Assembly: GCF_014873485.1 (NCBI RefSeq) | Contig: NZ_JADBDT010000001.1 | Span: 3,714,501-3,778,500 of the forward strand | Length of the DNA stretch: 64,000 nt | Reading direction: 5' to 3' | Source: Sphingopyxis sp. OAS728 | GTDB lineage: Bacteria; Pseudomonadota; Alphaproteobacteria; Sphingomonadales; Sphingomonadaceae | Shown: piece by piece, positions 18,526 to 26,823 of the stretch | How the letters are laid out: each line of letters starts with the position of its first letter | How positions within the stretch are numbered: position 1 is the stretch's first letter | Notes under the pieces: generated by a model | Told to the model about the DNA's origin: nothing | Database searches by the model: none | The model's input: only the letters and a program-made list of their open reading frames with translations | Translations under genes and position numbers: made by a program

Positions 18526-19599
18526 GTGCGAGTCGGGTTGAAATCGCTGATCTTGGGGATGGCGCTGCTTAACGGCGGTACGGCTGCGGCAGAGAATCCG
18601 ATCGTCCCCGGCTGGTACGCCGATCCCGAAATCCGCATCTTCGGCGACCGTTACTGGATCTATCCGACCTATTCGGATCATGGCGACACGCCCGATCTCT
18701 CGCGCCATTTCAACGAACAGCAGAAAAAGCTGCGCGAACAGAAGACGGTCCGCCCGTCCTATCATTTCCAGACCTTCTTCAACGTCTTTTCCTCGCCCGA
18801 TCTCGTCCACTGGACGAAGCACAGCCACGCGCTCGACGTCGAGAATGTCGCCTGGGCCGCCTATGCCGTCTGGGCGCCGTCGGCGATCGAGAAGGACGGC
18901 AAATATTATCTCTTCTTCGGCGCGAACGACATCCAGTCGGACGACCAGCGCGGCGGCATCGGCGTCGCGGTCAGCGACCGGCCCGAGGGGCCGTTCAAGG
19001 ATGCGATCGGCAAACCGCTGATCGATGCCTTTCACAATGGCGCGCAGCCGATCGACCAGTTCGTTTTCCGCGACGATGATGGGCAGCATTATCTCTATTA
19101 TGGCGGCTGGAAGCATTGCAACGTGGTGCGCCTCGGCAACGATTTGACCTCGATCGAGCCCTTCGCCGACGGCACGACCTACAAGGAAATCACGCCCCCC
19201 GGCTATGTCGAGGGATCGTTCATGGTGAAGCGGAAGGGCGTCTATTATCTGATGTGGTCGGAGGGCGGGTGGACCGGCCCCGACTATTCGGTTGCCTATG
19301 CGATGGGGCCGTCGCCGACCGGCCCGTTCAAGCCGATGGGCAAGATTCTCGAGCAGGATTTCAAGATCGCGCGCGGCGCGGGGCATCATTCGGTGGTCAA
19401 TGTGCCCGGCACCGACGACTGGTATATTGCCTATCACCGCCGCCCGCTGGACGAGACGAGCGGCGAGCGGCGCCAGCTCGCGATCGACCGCATGATCTTC
19501 AACGCCGACGGCACGATCGCGCCGGTGAAAATGACGAACGAGGGCGTCGCAGCACGCCCGCTGCCGACACGGGCGGCAAACAGGGGAGAGACGAAGTGA
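18526..19599 (+). CDS. Exported GH43-fold glycosidase
   Basis: This 357-residue five-bladed beta-propeller protein has a signal peptide (about 1-22). GH43-like carboxylates are visible: D33 in YADPEI (base), D177 in PIDQFVF (pKa modulator) and E229 in YVEGSFM (acid). GH43 members are mostly arabinofuranosidases, xylosidases or galactosidases; none of the common activities is an alpha-mannosidase, so its place inside a mannan operon is unusual. It may remove side residues from a decorated mannan or glycan. The start is GTG 18526 with a GGGGAG ribosome site. Its stop overlaps the next GH92 start by 4 bp (GTGA), so the two are coupled. Confidence 0.8.
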   Translation: MRVGLKSLILGMALLNGGTAAAENPIVPGWYADPEIRIFGDRYWIYPTYSDHGDTPDLSRHFNEQQKKLREQKTVRPSYHFQTFFNVFSSPDLVHWTKHSHALDVENVAWAAYAVWAPSAIEKDGKYYLFFGANDIQSDDQRGGIGVAVSDRPEGPFKDAIGKPLIDAFHNGAQPIDQFVFRDDDGQHYLYYGGWKHCNVVRLGNDLTSIEPFADGTTYKEITPPGYVEGSFMVKRKGVYYLMWSEGGWTGPDYSVAYAMGPSPTGPFKPMGKILEQDFKIARGAGHHSVVNVPGTDDWYIAYHRRPLDETSGERRQLAIDRMIFNADGTIAPVKMTNEGVAARPLPTRAANRGETK

Positions 19600-21938
19600 A
19601 GACGATCCGCAAGACGATGCTGGGCGCCGCCGCAAGCGCGCTCGTGCTGGGCAGCGTGGGGACGCCCGTCGCGCTCGCGCAATCGAGCGCGCAGCAGGTC
19701 GAGCTCGTCGATTACGTCAACCCGCTGATGGGCACCGATTCCAGCTATCGCCTGTCCTACGGCAACACCTATCCCGCGGTCGCGGTGCCCTTCGGCATGA
19801 ACAGCTGGACCCCGGTGACGGGCGAGCCCGGCAGCGGCTGGGGCTATACCTATGATGGCGAGAAGATCAGCGGCATCAAGCAGACGCACCAGCCGAGCCC
19901 GTGGATGAACGATTATGCCGCCTTTGCGCTGATGGCCGAAACCGGCCCGGTGAAGGTCAAGCAGCAGGAACGCGGCAGCTGGTTCAGCCACAAGGCCGAG
20001 GTCGCGCGGCCCTATTCGTACAAAGTCTATCTCGCCGACTATGACGTGACCGCCGAGGTCGCGCCGACCGAACGCGCCGCGCAGTTCCGCTTCACCTTCC
20101 CCGAAAGCGACGACGCGCACATCCTGCTCGACGGTCTCGCGGGCGGCTCGATGGTCAAGGTCGACGTCAAGAACCGCCGCATCACCGGCTATGTCCGCAA
20201 CAATCACGGCGGCGTGCCGGACAATTTCCACAATTATTTCGTCGCCGAATTCGACCGCGACTTCACGCTCGCGCGCACTTGGGCGGGCGAGAACGCGCCG
20301 ACGAACGAGCTGGCGCGCGAAGGCGACCATGTCGGCGCGGTACTGAGCTTCAAGACGAAGAAGGGCGACAAGGTCCATGTCCGCGTCGCCTCCTCGTTCA
20401 TCAGCCCCGAACAGGCGCTGTTGAACCTGCGCAGCGAAATCGGCAGCGACAGCTTCGACACGACGCAGGCGAAGGCGAAGGCGGCGTGGGAGAAGGAACT
20501 GTCGCGTATCCGCGTCACCGATCCCGACCCCGAAAAGGTCCGGACCTTCTATTCGTCGCTGTACCGGATGCTGCAATTCCCGCGCGTTTTTTACGAAAAG
20601 GACGCGAACGGAAAGATCGTCCACTACAGCCCGTACGACGGCAAGGTGCACGACGGTTACATGTTCACCGACAACGGCTTCTGGGACACGTGGCGCGCGG
20701 TCTTCCCCTTCTTTGCGCTGATGTATCCCGAGCTCGACAGCCAGATCATGCAGGGACTGGTCAACACCTATAAGGAGGGCGGCTGGCTGCCCGAATGGGC
20801 GAGCCCCGGCTATCGCAACGTGATGATCGGGTCGAACTCGGCGAACCTGATCGCCGACGCCTATTATAACGGCGTGCGCGGCTTCGATGTCGAGACGCTG
20901 TACGAAGCGATGATCAAGAATGCGACGACGAGCGAGGGCCGCCCGAAGGACAAGGCGGGCAAGGTCATCGCCGCGGTCGGGCGTGAGGGCGCCGAATATT
21001 ATAACCGCCTCGGTTATGTCCCCTATGACGTCGGGATCAACGAGAATGCTGCGCGCACGCTCGAATATGCGACCGCCGACTTCTCGATCGCGCAGCTCGC
21101 AACGCTGCTCGGCAAGAAAGCCGATGCGAAGAAATATACCGAGCGCGCGCTGAACTATCGCAAGCTCTATAACAAGGAGAGCGGCTGGATCCGCGGCCGC
21201 AACCAGGACGGATCGTGGTCGACGCCGTTCAACCCCTATAAGTGGGGCGACGCCTTCACCGAGGGCAATGCGCTTCACTATAGCTGGGCGGTGATGCAGG
21301 ACGTCCAGGGTCTGATGACCCTGATGGGCGGGCGCGAGAAGTTCGTCGAACGCCTTGACGCAATCTTCACCACGCCGCCGATCTTCGACGAAAGCTATTA
21401 TGGGCAGGTGATCCACGAGATCCGCGAGATGCAGATCGTCGACATGGGGCAGTACGCCCATGGCAACCAGCCGATCCAGCACATGCCCTATCTCTATAAT
21501 TGGGCCGGTGCGCCGTGGAAGACGCAGCATCATGTCCGCGACATCATGGCGAAGCTCTATTCGTCGGCGCCTGACGGCTATCCGGGCGACGAGGATAACG
21601 GCCAGACCTCGGCCTGGTATGTCTTCTCCGCCTTGGGCTTCTACCCGGTCGCCTCGGCGACGGGCGAATATGCGATCGGCAGCCCGCTGTTCCAGAAGGC
21701 GGTGCTGACGATGCCCAACGGCAAGACGCTGACGATCAACGCCGCGAACAACAGCAATGCGAACGTCTATCTCCAGTCGGTCGCGCTCGGCGGCAAGCCG
21801 CAGAGCAAGACCTATTTCACCCACAGCGCTTTGTCGCAGGGCGGAACGGTCGACTTCGTGATGGGCGCCCAGCCGAACAAGCAATGGGGGACCGCCCCCG
21901 CCGATGCGCCCTTCTCGATCAGCGGGCGTGGAAAGTAG
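19596..21938 (+). CDS. GH92 alpha-mannosidase (HGNQP type)
   Basis: This is a 780-residue exported GH92 enzyme with a signal peptide ending near ALAQS (about residue 29). It has [19 protein letters not shown] at the N-terminus, the general-acid motif [10 protein letters not shown] (E556), HGNQP with Gln625 where many members have Glu, and the acidic D665-x-D667 of GDEDNG. It should be an inverting, Ca2+-dependent exo-alpha-mannosidase in the periplasm. GTG 19596 overlaps the GH43 stop, with GGGGAGAG just upstream. The GH125 start follows one base after its stop. Confidence 0.9.
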   Translation: MKTIRKTMLGAAASALVLGSVGTPVALAQSSAQQVELVDYVNPLMGTDSSYRLSYGNTYPAVAVPFGMNSWTPVTGEPGSGWGYTYDGEKISGIKQTHQPSPWMNDYAAFALMAETGPVKVKQQERGSWFSHKAEVARPYSYKVYLADYDVTAEVAPTERAAQFRFTFPESDDAHILLDGLAGGSMVKVDVKNRRITGYVRNNHGGVPDNFHNYFVAEFDRDFTLARTWAGENAPTNELAREGDHVGAVLSFKTKKGDKVHVRVASSFISPEQALLNLRSEIGSDSFDTTQAKAKAAWEKELSRIRVTDPDPEKVRTFYSSLYRMLQFPRVFYEKDANGKIVHYSPYDGKVHDGYMFTDNGFWDTWRAVFPFFALMYPELDSQIMQGLVNTYKEGGWLPEWASPGYRNVMIGSNSANLIADAYYNGVRGFDVETLYEAMIKNATTSEGRPKDKAGKVIAAVGREGAEYYNRLGYVPYDVGINENAARTLEYATADFSIAQLATLLGKKADAKKYTERALNYRKLYNKESGWIRGRNQDGSWSTPFNPYKWGDAFTEGNALHYSWAVMQDVQGLMTLMGGREKFVERLDAIFTTPPIFDESYYGQVIHEIREMQIVDMGQYAHGNQPIQHMPYLYNWAGAPWKTQHHVRDIMAKLYSSAPDGYPGDEDNGQTSAWYVFSALGFYPVASATGEYAIGSPLFQKAVLTMPNGKTLTINAANNSNANVYLQSVALGGKPQSKTYFTHSALSQGGTVDFVMGAQPNKQWGTAPADAPFSISGRGK

Positions 21939-21939
21939 G

Positions 21940-23385
21940 ATGAACATGACCCCCAATCGCCGCGAGATCATGGCCGGCGCCGGCGCACTCGCGCTGGCGG
22001 CCGCGATGCCCGCCGCCGCACGCGCCGCTGCGGGCGGCTTCGCCAGCAAGCGTCCCGCGCCCGCCGAGCGCGCCTTCACCAGCCCCGCGATCGAGGCCGA
22101 AATCGCCCGCGTGAAAGCCAAGATCGCCGACCCCGAACTCGCGTGGCTGTTCGAGAATTGCTACCCGAACACGCTCGACACGACGGTGCAGACGGGGACG
22201 CTCGATGGCCGTCCCGACACTTTCGTCATCACCGGCGATATCGAGGCGATGTGGCTGCGCGACAGCTCGGCGCAGGTGCAGCCCTATATCCACCTCGTTG
22301 CCAAGGATGCGAAGCTCAAGCGGCTGTTCCAGGGGCTGATCCAGCGGCAGGCGCGCTGCATCCTGATCGATCCCTATGCCAATGCGTTCGACAAGGATCC
22401 GACCGCACCGTCGAAGCTCGAATGGTCGCAGACCGACAAGACCGAGATGACGCCCGGCGTCGCCGAGCGGAAATGGGAAATCGACTCGCTCTGCTACGCG
22501 ATGCGGCTGTCCCACGAATATTGGACGCGCACGAAGGACAAGGCACCCTTCGACGACACATGGTCGCGCGCGATGAAGCTCGCGGTCGCAACCTTCCGCG
22601 AGCAGCAGCGCAAGAACGGCCCCGGCCCGTACAGTTTCCAGCGCCCCGCGCTCCAGCCGACCGACAGCCTGATGCTGAGCGGTTATGGCGCGCCGACGAA
22701 GAAGGTGGGGCTGATCCACTCGATGTTCCGCCCGTCGGACGATGCGTGCCTCTATCCCTTCCTCATCCCGTCGAACCTGTTCGCCGTGTCGGTGTTGCGC
22801 AAGATCGCCACCGTCCTCCGCGAAGCACGTGGCGACAATGCGGCGGCAACCGATGCCGAGGCGCTCGCCGCCGAGGTCGACGCCGCGTTGAAGGCGCATG
22901 CGCTGATCGACGATGGCAAGGGCGGTCAGGTCTGGGCCTATGAGATCGACGGCTTCGGCAACTATGTCTTCATGGACGACGCCAATGTGCCGAGCCTGTC
23001 GGGGTTGCCGCTGATCGACGTCGTCGACAAGAAGGATCCGATCTTCCTGCGCACCGCGGCGCTCGCCTGGTCGGAGCGTAACCCCTATTTCTTCCGGGGC
23101 ACGGCGGCCGAGGGGATTGGCGGGCCGCACATCGGTCTCGACATGATCTGGCCGATGTCGATCATCACCCGCGCGATGAACGCCGACGACGATGCGACGA
23201 TCCTGCAATGCCTGCGCTGGCTGAAGACGACGCACGGCGGCACCGGCTTCATGCACGAAAGCTTCCACAAGGATGATCCCAAGAATTTCACGCGCAGCTG
23301 GTTCGCATGGGCGAACGCGCTGTTCGGCCAGCTGATCGTCGAGGTCGCTGACAAGCGCCCCGCGCTGCTCGCGCGGCCGCTGTGA
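21940..23385 (+). CDS. GH125 exo-alpha-1,6-mannosidase, Tat-type signal
   Basis: This 481-residue (alpha/alpha)6-barrel protein is of family GH125, whose characterised members are metal-independent inverting exo-alpha-1,6-mannosidases. Visible family motifs are [30 protein letters not shown] and [10 protein letters not shown]. The N-terminus has a twin-arginine-like signal (NRREIM, R7-R8, then an Ala-rich stretch). It would strip the alpha-1,6 backbone after GH92 enzymes remove side chains. It starts one base after the GH92 stop and overlaps the next gene's possible GTG start. The next GH92 also has a twin-arginine signal, so two members of this operon appear to be exported folded. Confidence 0.9.
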   Translation: MNMTPNRREIMAGAGALALAAAMPAAARAAAGGFASKRPAPAERAFTSPAIEAEIARVKAKIADPELAWLFENCYPNTLDTTVQTGTLDGRPDTFVITGDIEAMWLRDSSAQVQPYIHLVAKDAKLKRLFQGLIQRQARCILIDPYANAFDKDPTAPSKLEWSQTDKTEMTPGVAERKWEIDSLCYAMRLSHEYWTRTKDKAPFDDTWSRAMKLAVATFREQQRKNGPGPYSFQRPALQPTDSLMLSGYGAPTKKVGLIHSMFRPSDDACLYPFLIPSNLFAVSVLRKIATVLREARGDNAAATDAEALAAEVDAALKAHALIDDGKGGQVWAYEIDGFGNYVFMDDANVPSLSGLPLIDVVDKKDPIFLRTAALAWSERNPYFFRGTAAEGIGGPHIGLDMIWPMSIITRAMNADDDATILQCLRWLKTTHGGTGFMHESFHKDDPKNFTRSWFAWANALFGQLIVEVADKRPALLARPL

Positions 23386-23399
23386 GCGGGGAGGGGACG

Positions 23400-25736
23400 A
23401 TGATCACCACCAGCCGCCGCCAGCTTCTCGCAACCACGGGCCTTCTCGCGCTCGGCGGCGCGATCCCCGCCGGCTGTTCGCGTTCGGTTGCGGGCGGCGC
23501 CGCGCTCGCGCCCGGCAAGCCCAATCTCTTTATCGGCACCGGCGGCCACGGCCACACCTTCCCCGGCGCGTCGCTGCCGTTCGGGATGGCGCAGCTCAGC
23601 CCCGATACGAACACGCATGGCTGGGATGCCTGCTCGGGCTATCACCAGAAAGATGGCTCGATCATGGGGTTCAGCCACACGCACCTGTCGGGCACCGGCA
23701 TCGGCGATATGCTCGATGTGCTGGTGGTGCCGACGCGGCGCGAGCTGAAGCTCGAACCCGGCACGATCGAAAAGCCCGGCGAGGGTTTTCGCCAGCGCTA
23801 TTCGGACGAACATGCCGAGCCCGGCTATTACCGCGTGAAGCTCGAAACCGGCGTGCTCGCCGAGCTCACCGTCACCGAACGCTGCGGCCTGCACCGCTAT
23901 CATTTCGGACAGGGCGCGGGCCATATCCTGATCGATTTCGCGCACGCGATCGAGGACGATTGGGACAAGGGCATCGTCGTCGAAAAGGCGTCGCTCGACC
24001 TTGGCGAAGACGGCACGCTGACCGGCAGCCGGCAGGTCAATCGCTGGGCGAAGGGCCGCCACATCCATTTTGCGATGCAAATGTCGCGCCGCCCCGACCG
24101 GGTGCAATTTTTCGGCGACGACGGCAAAGCCGCGCCCGACGGCGCCAAGTCGATCAAGGGCAACAGGCTCAAGGTCGCCTTCTTCTTCGACGAAGCGGGC
24201 GGCGATCCGATCCTGATCAAGACCGGCCTTTCGGCGGTCGCGGTGCAGGGTGCGCGCGACGCGCTCGCCGGCGAAGCGAAGGGCTGGGATTTCGACGGCG
24301 CGGTCAAGGCCGCGCGCGGCACCTGGGCCAAGGCGCTCGGCGGTGTCCGGGTGTCGGGCGGGACCGAGGCGCAGCGCGTCATCATGGCGAGCGCGCTCTA
24401 TCATGCGCAGCTCGCGCCGACGCTGTTCACCGACCGCGACGGCCGCTATGTCGGGCTCGACCGCGAGGTGCACCGTGCCGAGAAGGGCGAGGAGGCGTTC
24501 AGCACCTATTCGCTGTGGGACACCTATCGCGCGCTCCATCCGCTGCTGACCTTGATCGATCCCGAGCGCGCCGCGCTGCTCGTCCGCGACATCTGCCGAC
24601 AGACCGCGCAGAGCCCCGCCGGCCCGCTCGTCTGGCCGCTGCAGGGGGTCGAAACCGCGTGCATGATCGGCTGGCACGGCGTCTCGGTGCTCGCCGAGGC
24701 GCACGCCAAGGGGATCAAGGCCGATTATGCCGCCGCCTGGCCGAACATCCGCCGCCGCGCCTTCGACCGCGATTACAAGGATATCGACAGCACACTCGGC
24801 CGCGGCTTCTATTACGACCTCGGCTATATCCCGTGCGACGAGGTGTGGGAGTCGGTCAGCCGGACGCAGGAATATGCCTATGACGACTGGGCGATGGCGC
24901 ATCTCGCCGATGCCGTCGGCGCCAAGGACGACGCCGCGGCGCTGCGCAAGCGCGCGCAAAATTATCGCGGCGTCATCGATCCCGAAACCCGCTTCGCGCG
25001 CCCACGCTTCAAGGACGGCAGCTGGTGGAAGGATTATGATCCCGTCCAGATCGGCCATAACGTCAAGAAATGGCGCGACTATACCGAGGCGAACGGCTGG
25101 CAGGCGACCTTCCTCAACCAGCATGACGTCTATGGCCTGATCGAGCATTTCGGCGGCGACGCGGAATTCGAGAAAAAGCTCGACGCGCTGTTCAACGCGC
25201 CCTCGACCCTGCCAGACAATGCGCCGCCCGACATTTCGGGGCTCGTCGGCCAATATGCGCATGGGAACGAGCCGAACCACCATGTCGCTTACATGTACGC
25301 CTATTGCGGCGCCCCCGCGAAGGCGCAGGCGATGGTCCGGCGGCTGCTCGTCGAAATGTACAGGAACGACCCCGATGGCGTGATCGGCAACGACGATTGC
25401 GGGCAGATGAGCGCCTGGTTCATCCTCTCGGCGCTCGGCTTCTATCCGGTCGATCCGGTGAGCGCGATCTACGTCTTCGGATCGCCGCTGTTCGACGTCG
25501 CCGAGGTCACGGTCGGCGCAGGCAAGACGCTGACCGTCCGTGCCGAGGGCAATGGCCCCGACCGGCCTTATGTCCAGTCGGTGCGCTGGAACGGCAAGCC
25601 GTGGAGCAAGAACTGGATCGCGCATTCCGACCTCATCGGCGGTGGCGAGCTCGTCTTCGAAATGGGCGCCAAACCGTCGCAGTTCGGGACGGCGAAGGCC
25701 GACCGACCCCCTTCCTTTGGCGCCAATTCCCGATAG
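23400..25736 (+). CDS. GH92 alpha-mannosidase with twin-arginine signal
   Basis: This 778-residue GH92 enzyme has the canonical GHTFPGASLPFGM N-terminal motif, general acid E563 in YTEANGW, HGNEP (E624) followed by HH, and acidic D665-D666 in GNDDCGQMSAW. The signal has SRRQLL (R6-R7) and a hydrophobic stretch ending in AIPAGC, so Cys26 could be lipidated although the lipobox is not classical. ATG 23400 has GGGGAGGGG in front of it and is preferred to the GTG at 23382 that overlaps the GH125 stop. HGNEP with HH is the common form in the family. Confidence 0.9.
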   Translation: MITTSRRQLLATTGLLALGGAIPAGCSRSVAGGAALAPGKPNLFIGTGGHGHTFPGASLPFGMAQLSPDTNTHGWDACSGYHQKDGSIMGFSHTHLSGTGIGDMLDVLVVPTRRELKLEPGTIEKPGEGFRQRYSDEHAEPGYYRVKLETGVLAELTVTERCGLHRYHFGQGAGHILIDFAHAIEDDWDKGIVVEKASLDLGEDGTLTGSRQVNRWAKGRHIHFAMQMSRRPDRVQFFGDDGKAAPDGAKSIKGNRLKVAFFFDEAGGDPILIKTGLSAVAVQGARDALAGEAKGWDFDGAVKAARGTWAKALGGVRVSGGTEAQRVIMASALYHAQLAPTLFTDRDGRYVGLDREVHRAEKGEEAFSTYSLWDTYRALHPLLTLIDPERAALLVRDICRQTAQSPAGPLVWPLQGVETACMIGWHGVSVLAEAHAKGIKADYAAAWPNIRRRAFDRDYKDIDSTLGRGFYYDLGYIPCDEVWESVSRTQEYAYDDWAMAHLADAVGAKDDAAALRKRAQNYRGVIDPETRFARPRFKDGSWWKDYDPVQIGHNVKKWRDYTEANGWQATFLNQHDVYGLIEHFGGDAEFEKKLDALFNAPSTLPDNAPPDISGLVGQYAHGNEPNHHVAYMYAYCGAPAKAQAMVRRLLVEMYRNDPDGVIGNDDCGQMSAWFILSALGFYPVDPVSAIYVFGSPLFDVAEVTVGAGKTLTVRAEGNGPDRPYVQSVRWNGKPWSKNWIAHSDLIGGGELVFEMGAKPSQFGTAKADRPPSFGANSR

Positions 25737-25846
25737 AGCGGTTCGTAAATGTCAGATAAGATAGAAAAGATTGGAATTCTCCCCGTGAATTGGCGCGTAT
25801 CGACGCAGCATGGCCGACGCCTTTCCTATTCGCGGGGGATGTACTG

Positions 25847-26758
25847 ATGGGAGATGGCTCCGATAGCCCGCACCTGTTCGCCGGAGTCGAGCTCGGCGGC
25901 ACCAAATGCGTCTGCATTCTCGCCGCCGGCCCCGACGACATTCGCGACCGGCAAGTGATCCCGACGACCGCGCCGTGGGAAACGCTGCCCGCGATCAAGG
26001 CGGTGCTCGACGGCTGGTGGGGAACGCACGGCTTTGCCGGTCTTGGCATCGCGTCCTTCGGTCCGATCAAGCTCAATCCCCGCGCCGCCGATTATGGACA
26101 GGTCGGCGCGACGAACAAACCCGATTGGGAGGGCGCCGACCTGCTCGGCCCGCTCAAGGCGGCCTTTCCCGTACCGATCGGGTTCGACACCGACGTCAAC
26201 GGCGCGGCGCTTGCCGAAATCCGCTGGGGCAGCGGGCGCGGCCTCGACGATTTCGCTTATGTCACGGTCGGCACCGGCGTCGGCGTCGGGCTGATCGTCC
26301 ACGGCAAGCCGACGCGCGGCTTCAGCCACAGCGAAATTGGCCACATTCTCGTCCCACGCCTCGCGAACGACGATATGGTCAGCGTCTGCCGCTTCCACGA
26401 CGATTGTGTCGAAGGGCTGGCCTCGGGCACCGCTCTCAATGCGCGGCTGGGCGGGCGGGCGCTGGCGGACGTCGCCTCCGACGATCCGGTCTGGGAGCCG
26501 ATCGTGCACACGCTGGCGTCGATGGTCCATTCGCTCGCCTGCACAACGGGCCCGATCCGTGTAGCGATGGGCGGCGGCGTGCTCGCCGGGCAGCCGCAAT
26601 TGCTGCCGCGGATCAACGCAGAGGTCGAAGCGAGCCTCTCGGGCTATATGCAGATACCGGGCGACGGGGCCTATGTCACCGCGCCCGAACTCGGGACGAT
26701 GGCGGGACCGCTCGGCGCGATCGCGCTGGCGATCGACGCAGTGGGGGCGCCGGCATGA
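25847..26758 (+). CDS. ROK-family hexokinase (fructokinase/mannokinase type)
   Basis: This 303-residue ROK kinase has the phosphate-binding GGTK near 17-20, catalytic Asp in DTDVNGA (D116), VGTGVGVG and the zinc site H166 / C181 / H184 / C187 in the CRFHDDC pattern of the BsFrk fructokinase subgroup. It would phosphorylate a cytosolic hexose with ATP. In this locus mannose to Man-6-P is the needed step before ManA. GGGGGA eight bases upstream supports ATG 25847 rather than the TTG at 25790. Its stop overlaps the first possible start of the last GH92 gene (26755). The 110-bp gap before it may hold a promoter. Confidence 0.85.
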   Translation: MGDGSDSPHLFAGVELGGTKCVCILAAGPDDIRDRQVIPTTAPWETLPAIKAVLDGWWGTHGFAGLGIASFGPIKLNPRAADYGQVGATNKPDWEGADLLGPLKAAFPVPIGFDTDVNGAALAEIRWGSGRGLDDFAYVTVGTGVGVGLIVHGKPTRGFSHSEIGHILVPRLANDDMVSVCRFHDDCVEGLASGTALNARLGGRALADVASDDPVWEPIVHTLASMVHSLACTTGPIRVAMGGGVLAGQPQLLPRINAEVEASLSGYMQIPGDGAYVTAPELGTMAGPLGAIALAIDAVGAPA

Positions 26759-26823
26759 GCAAGGCCGCGCTGTCGACCTTTTCGCAATTGGACAGCGCCC
26801 GGCCGTCGCGGCACAAGGGCGCG

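Noticed and set aside
10686..21938. Idea that the Gln in HGNQP replaces the catalytic acid and makes these GH92 enzymes mannose-1-phosphate specific
   Set aside because: The general-acid Glu most probably lies in the TEGN(A)W region about 60 residues earlier and is conserved in all four proteins, so this Gln is not a lost catalytic acid.
25790..25846. TTG at 25790 as the start of the ROK kinase
   Set aside because: The extra residues have no match to the family and ATG 25847 has a good GGGGGA ribosome site.
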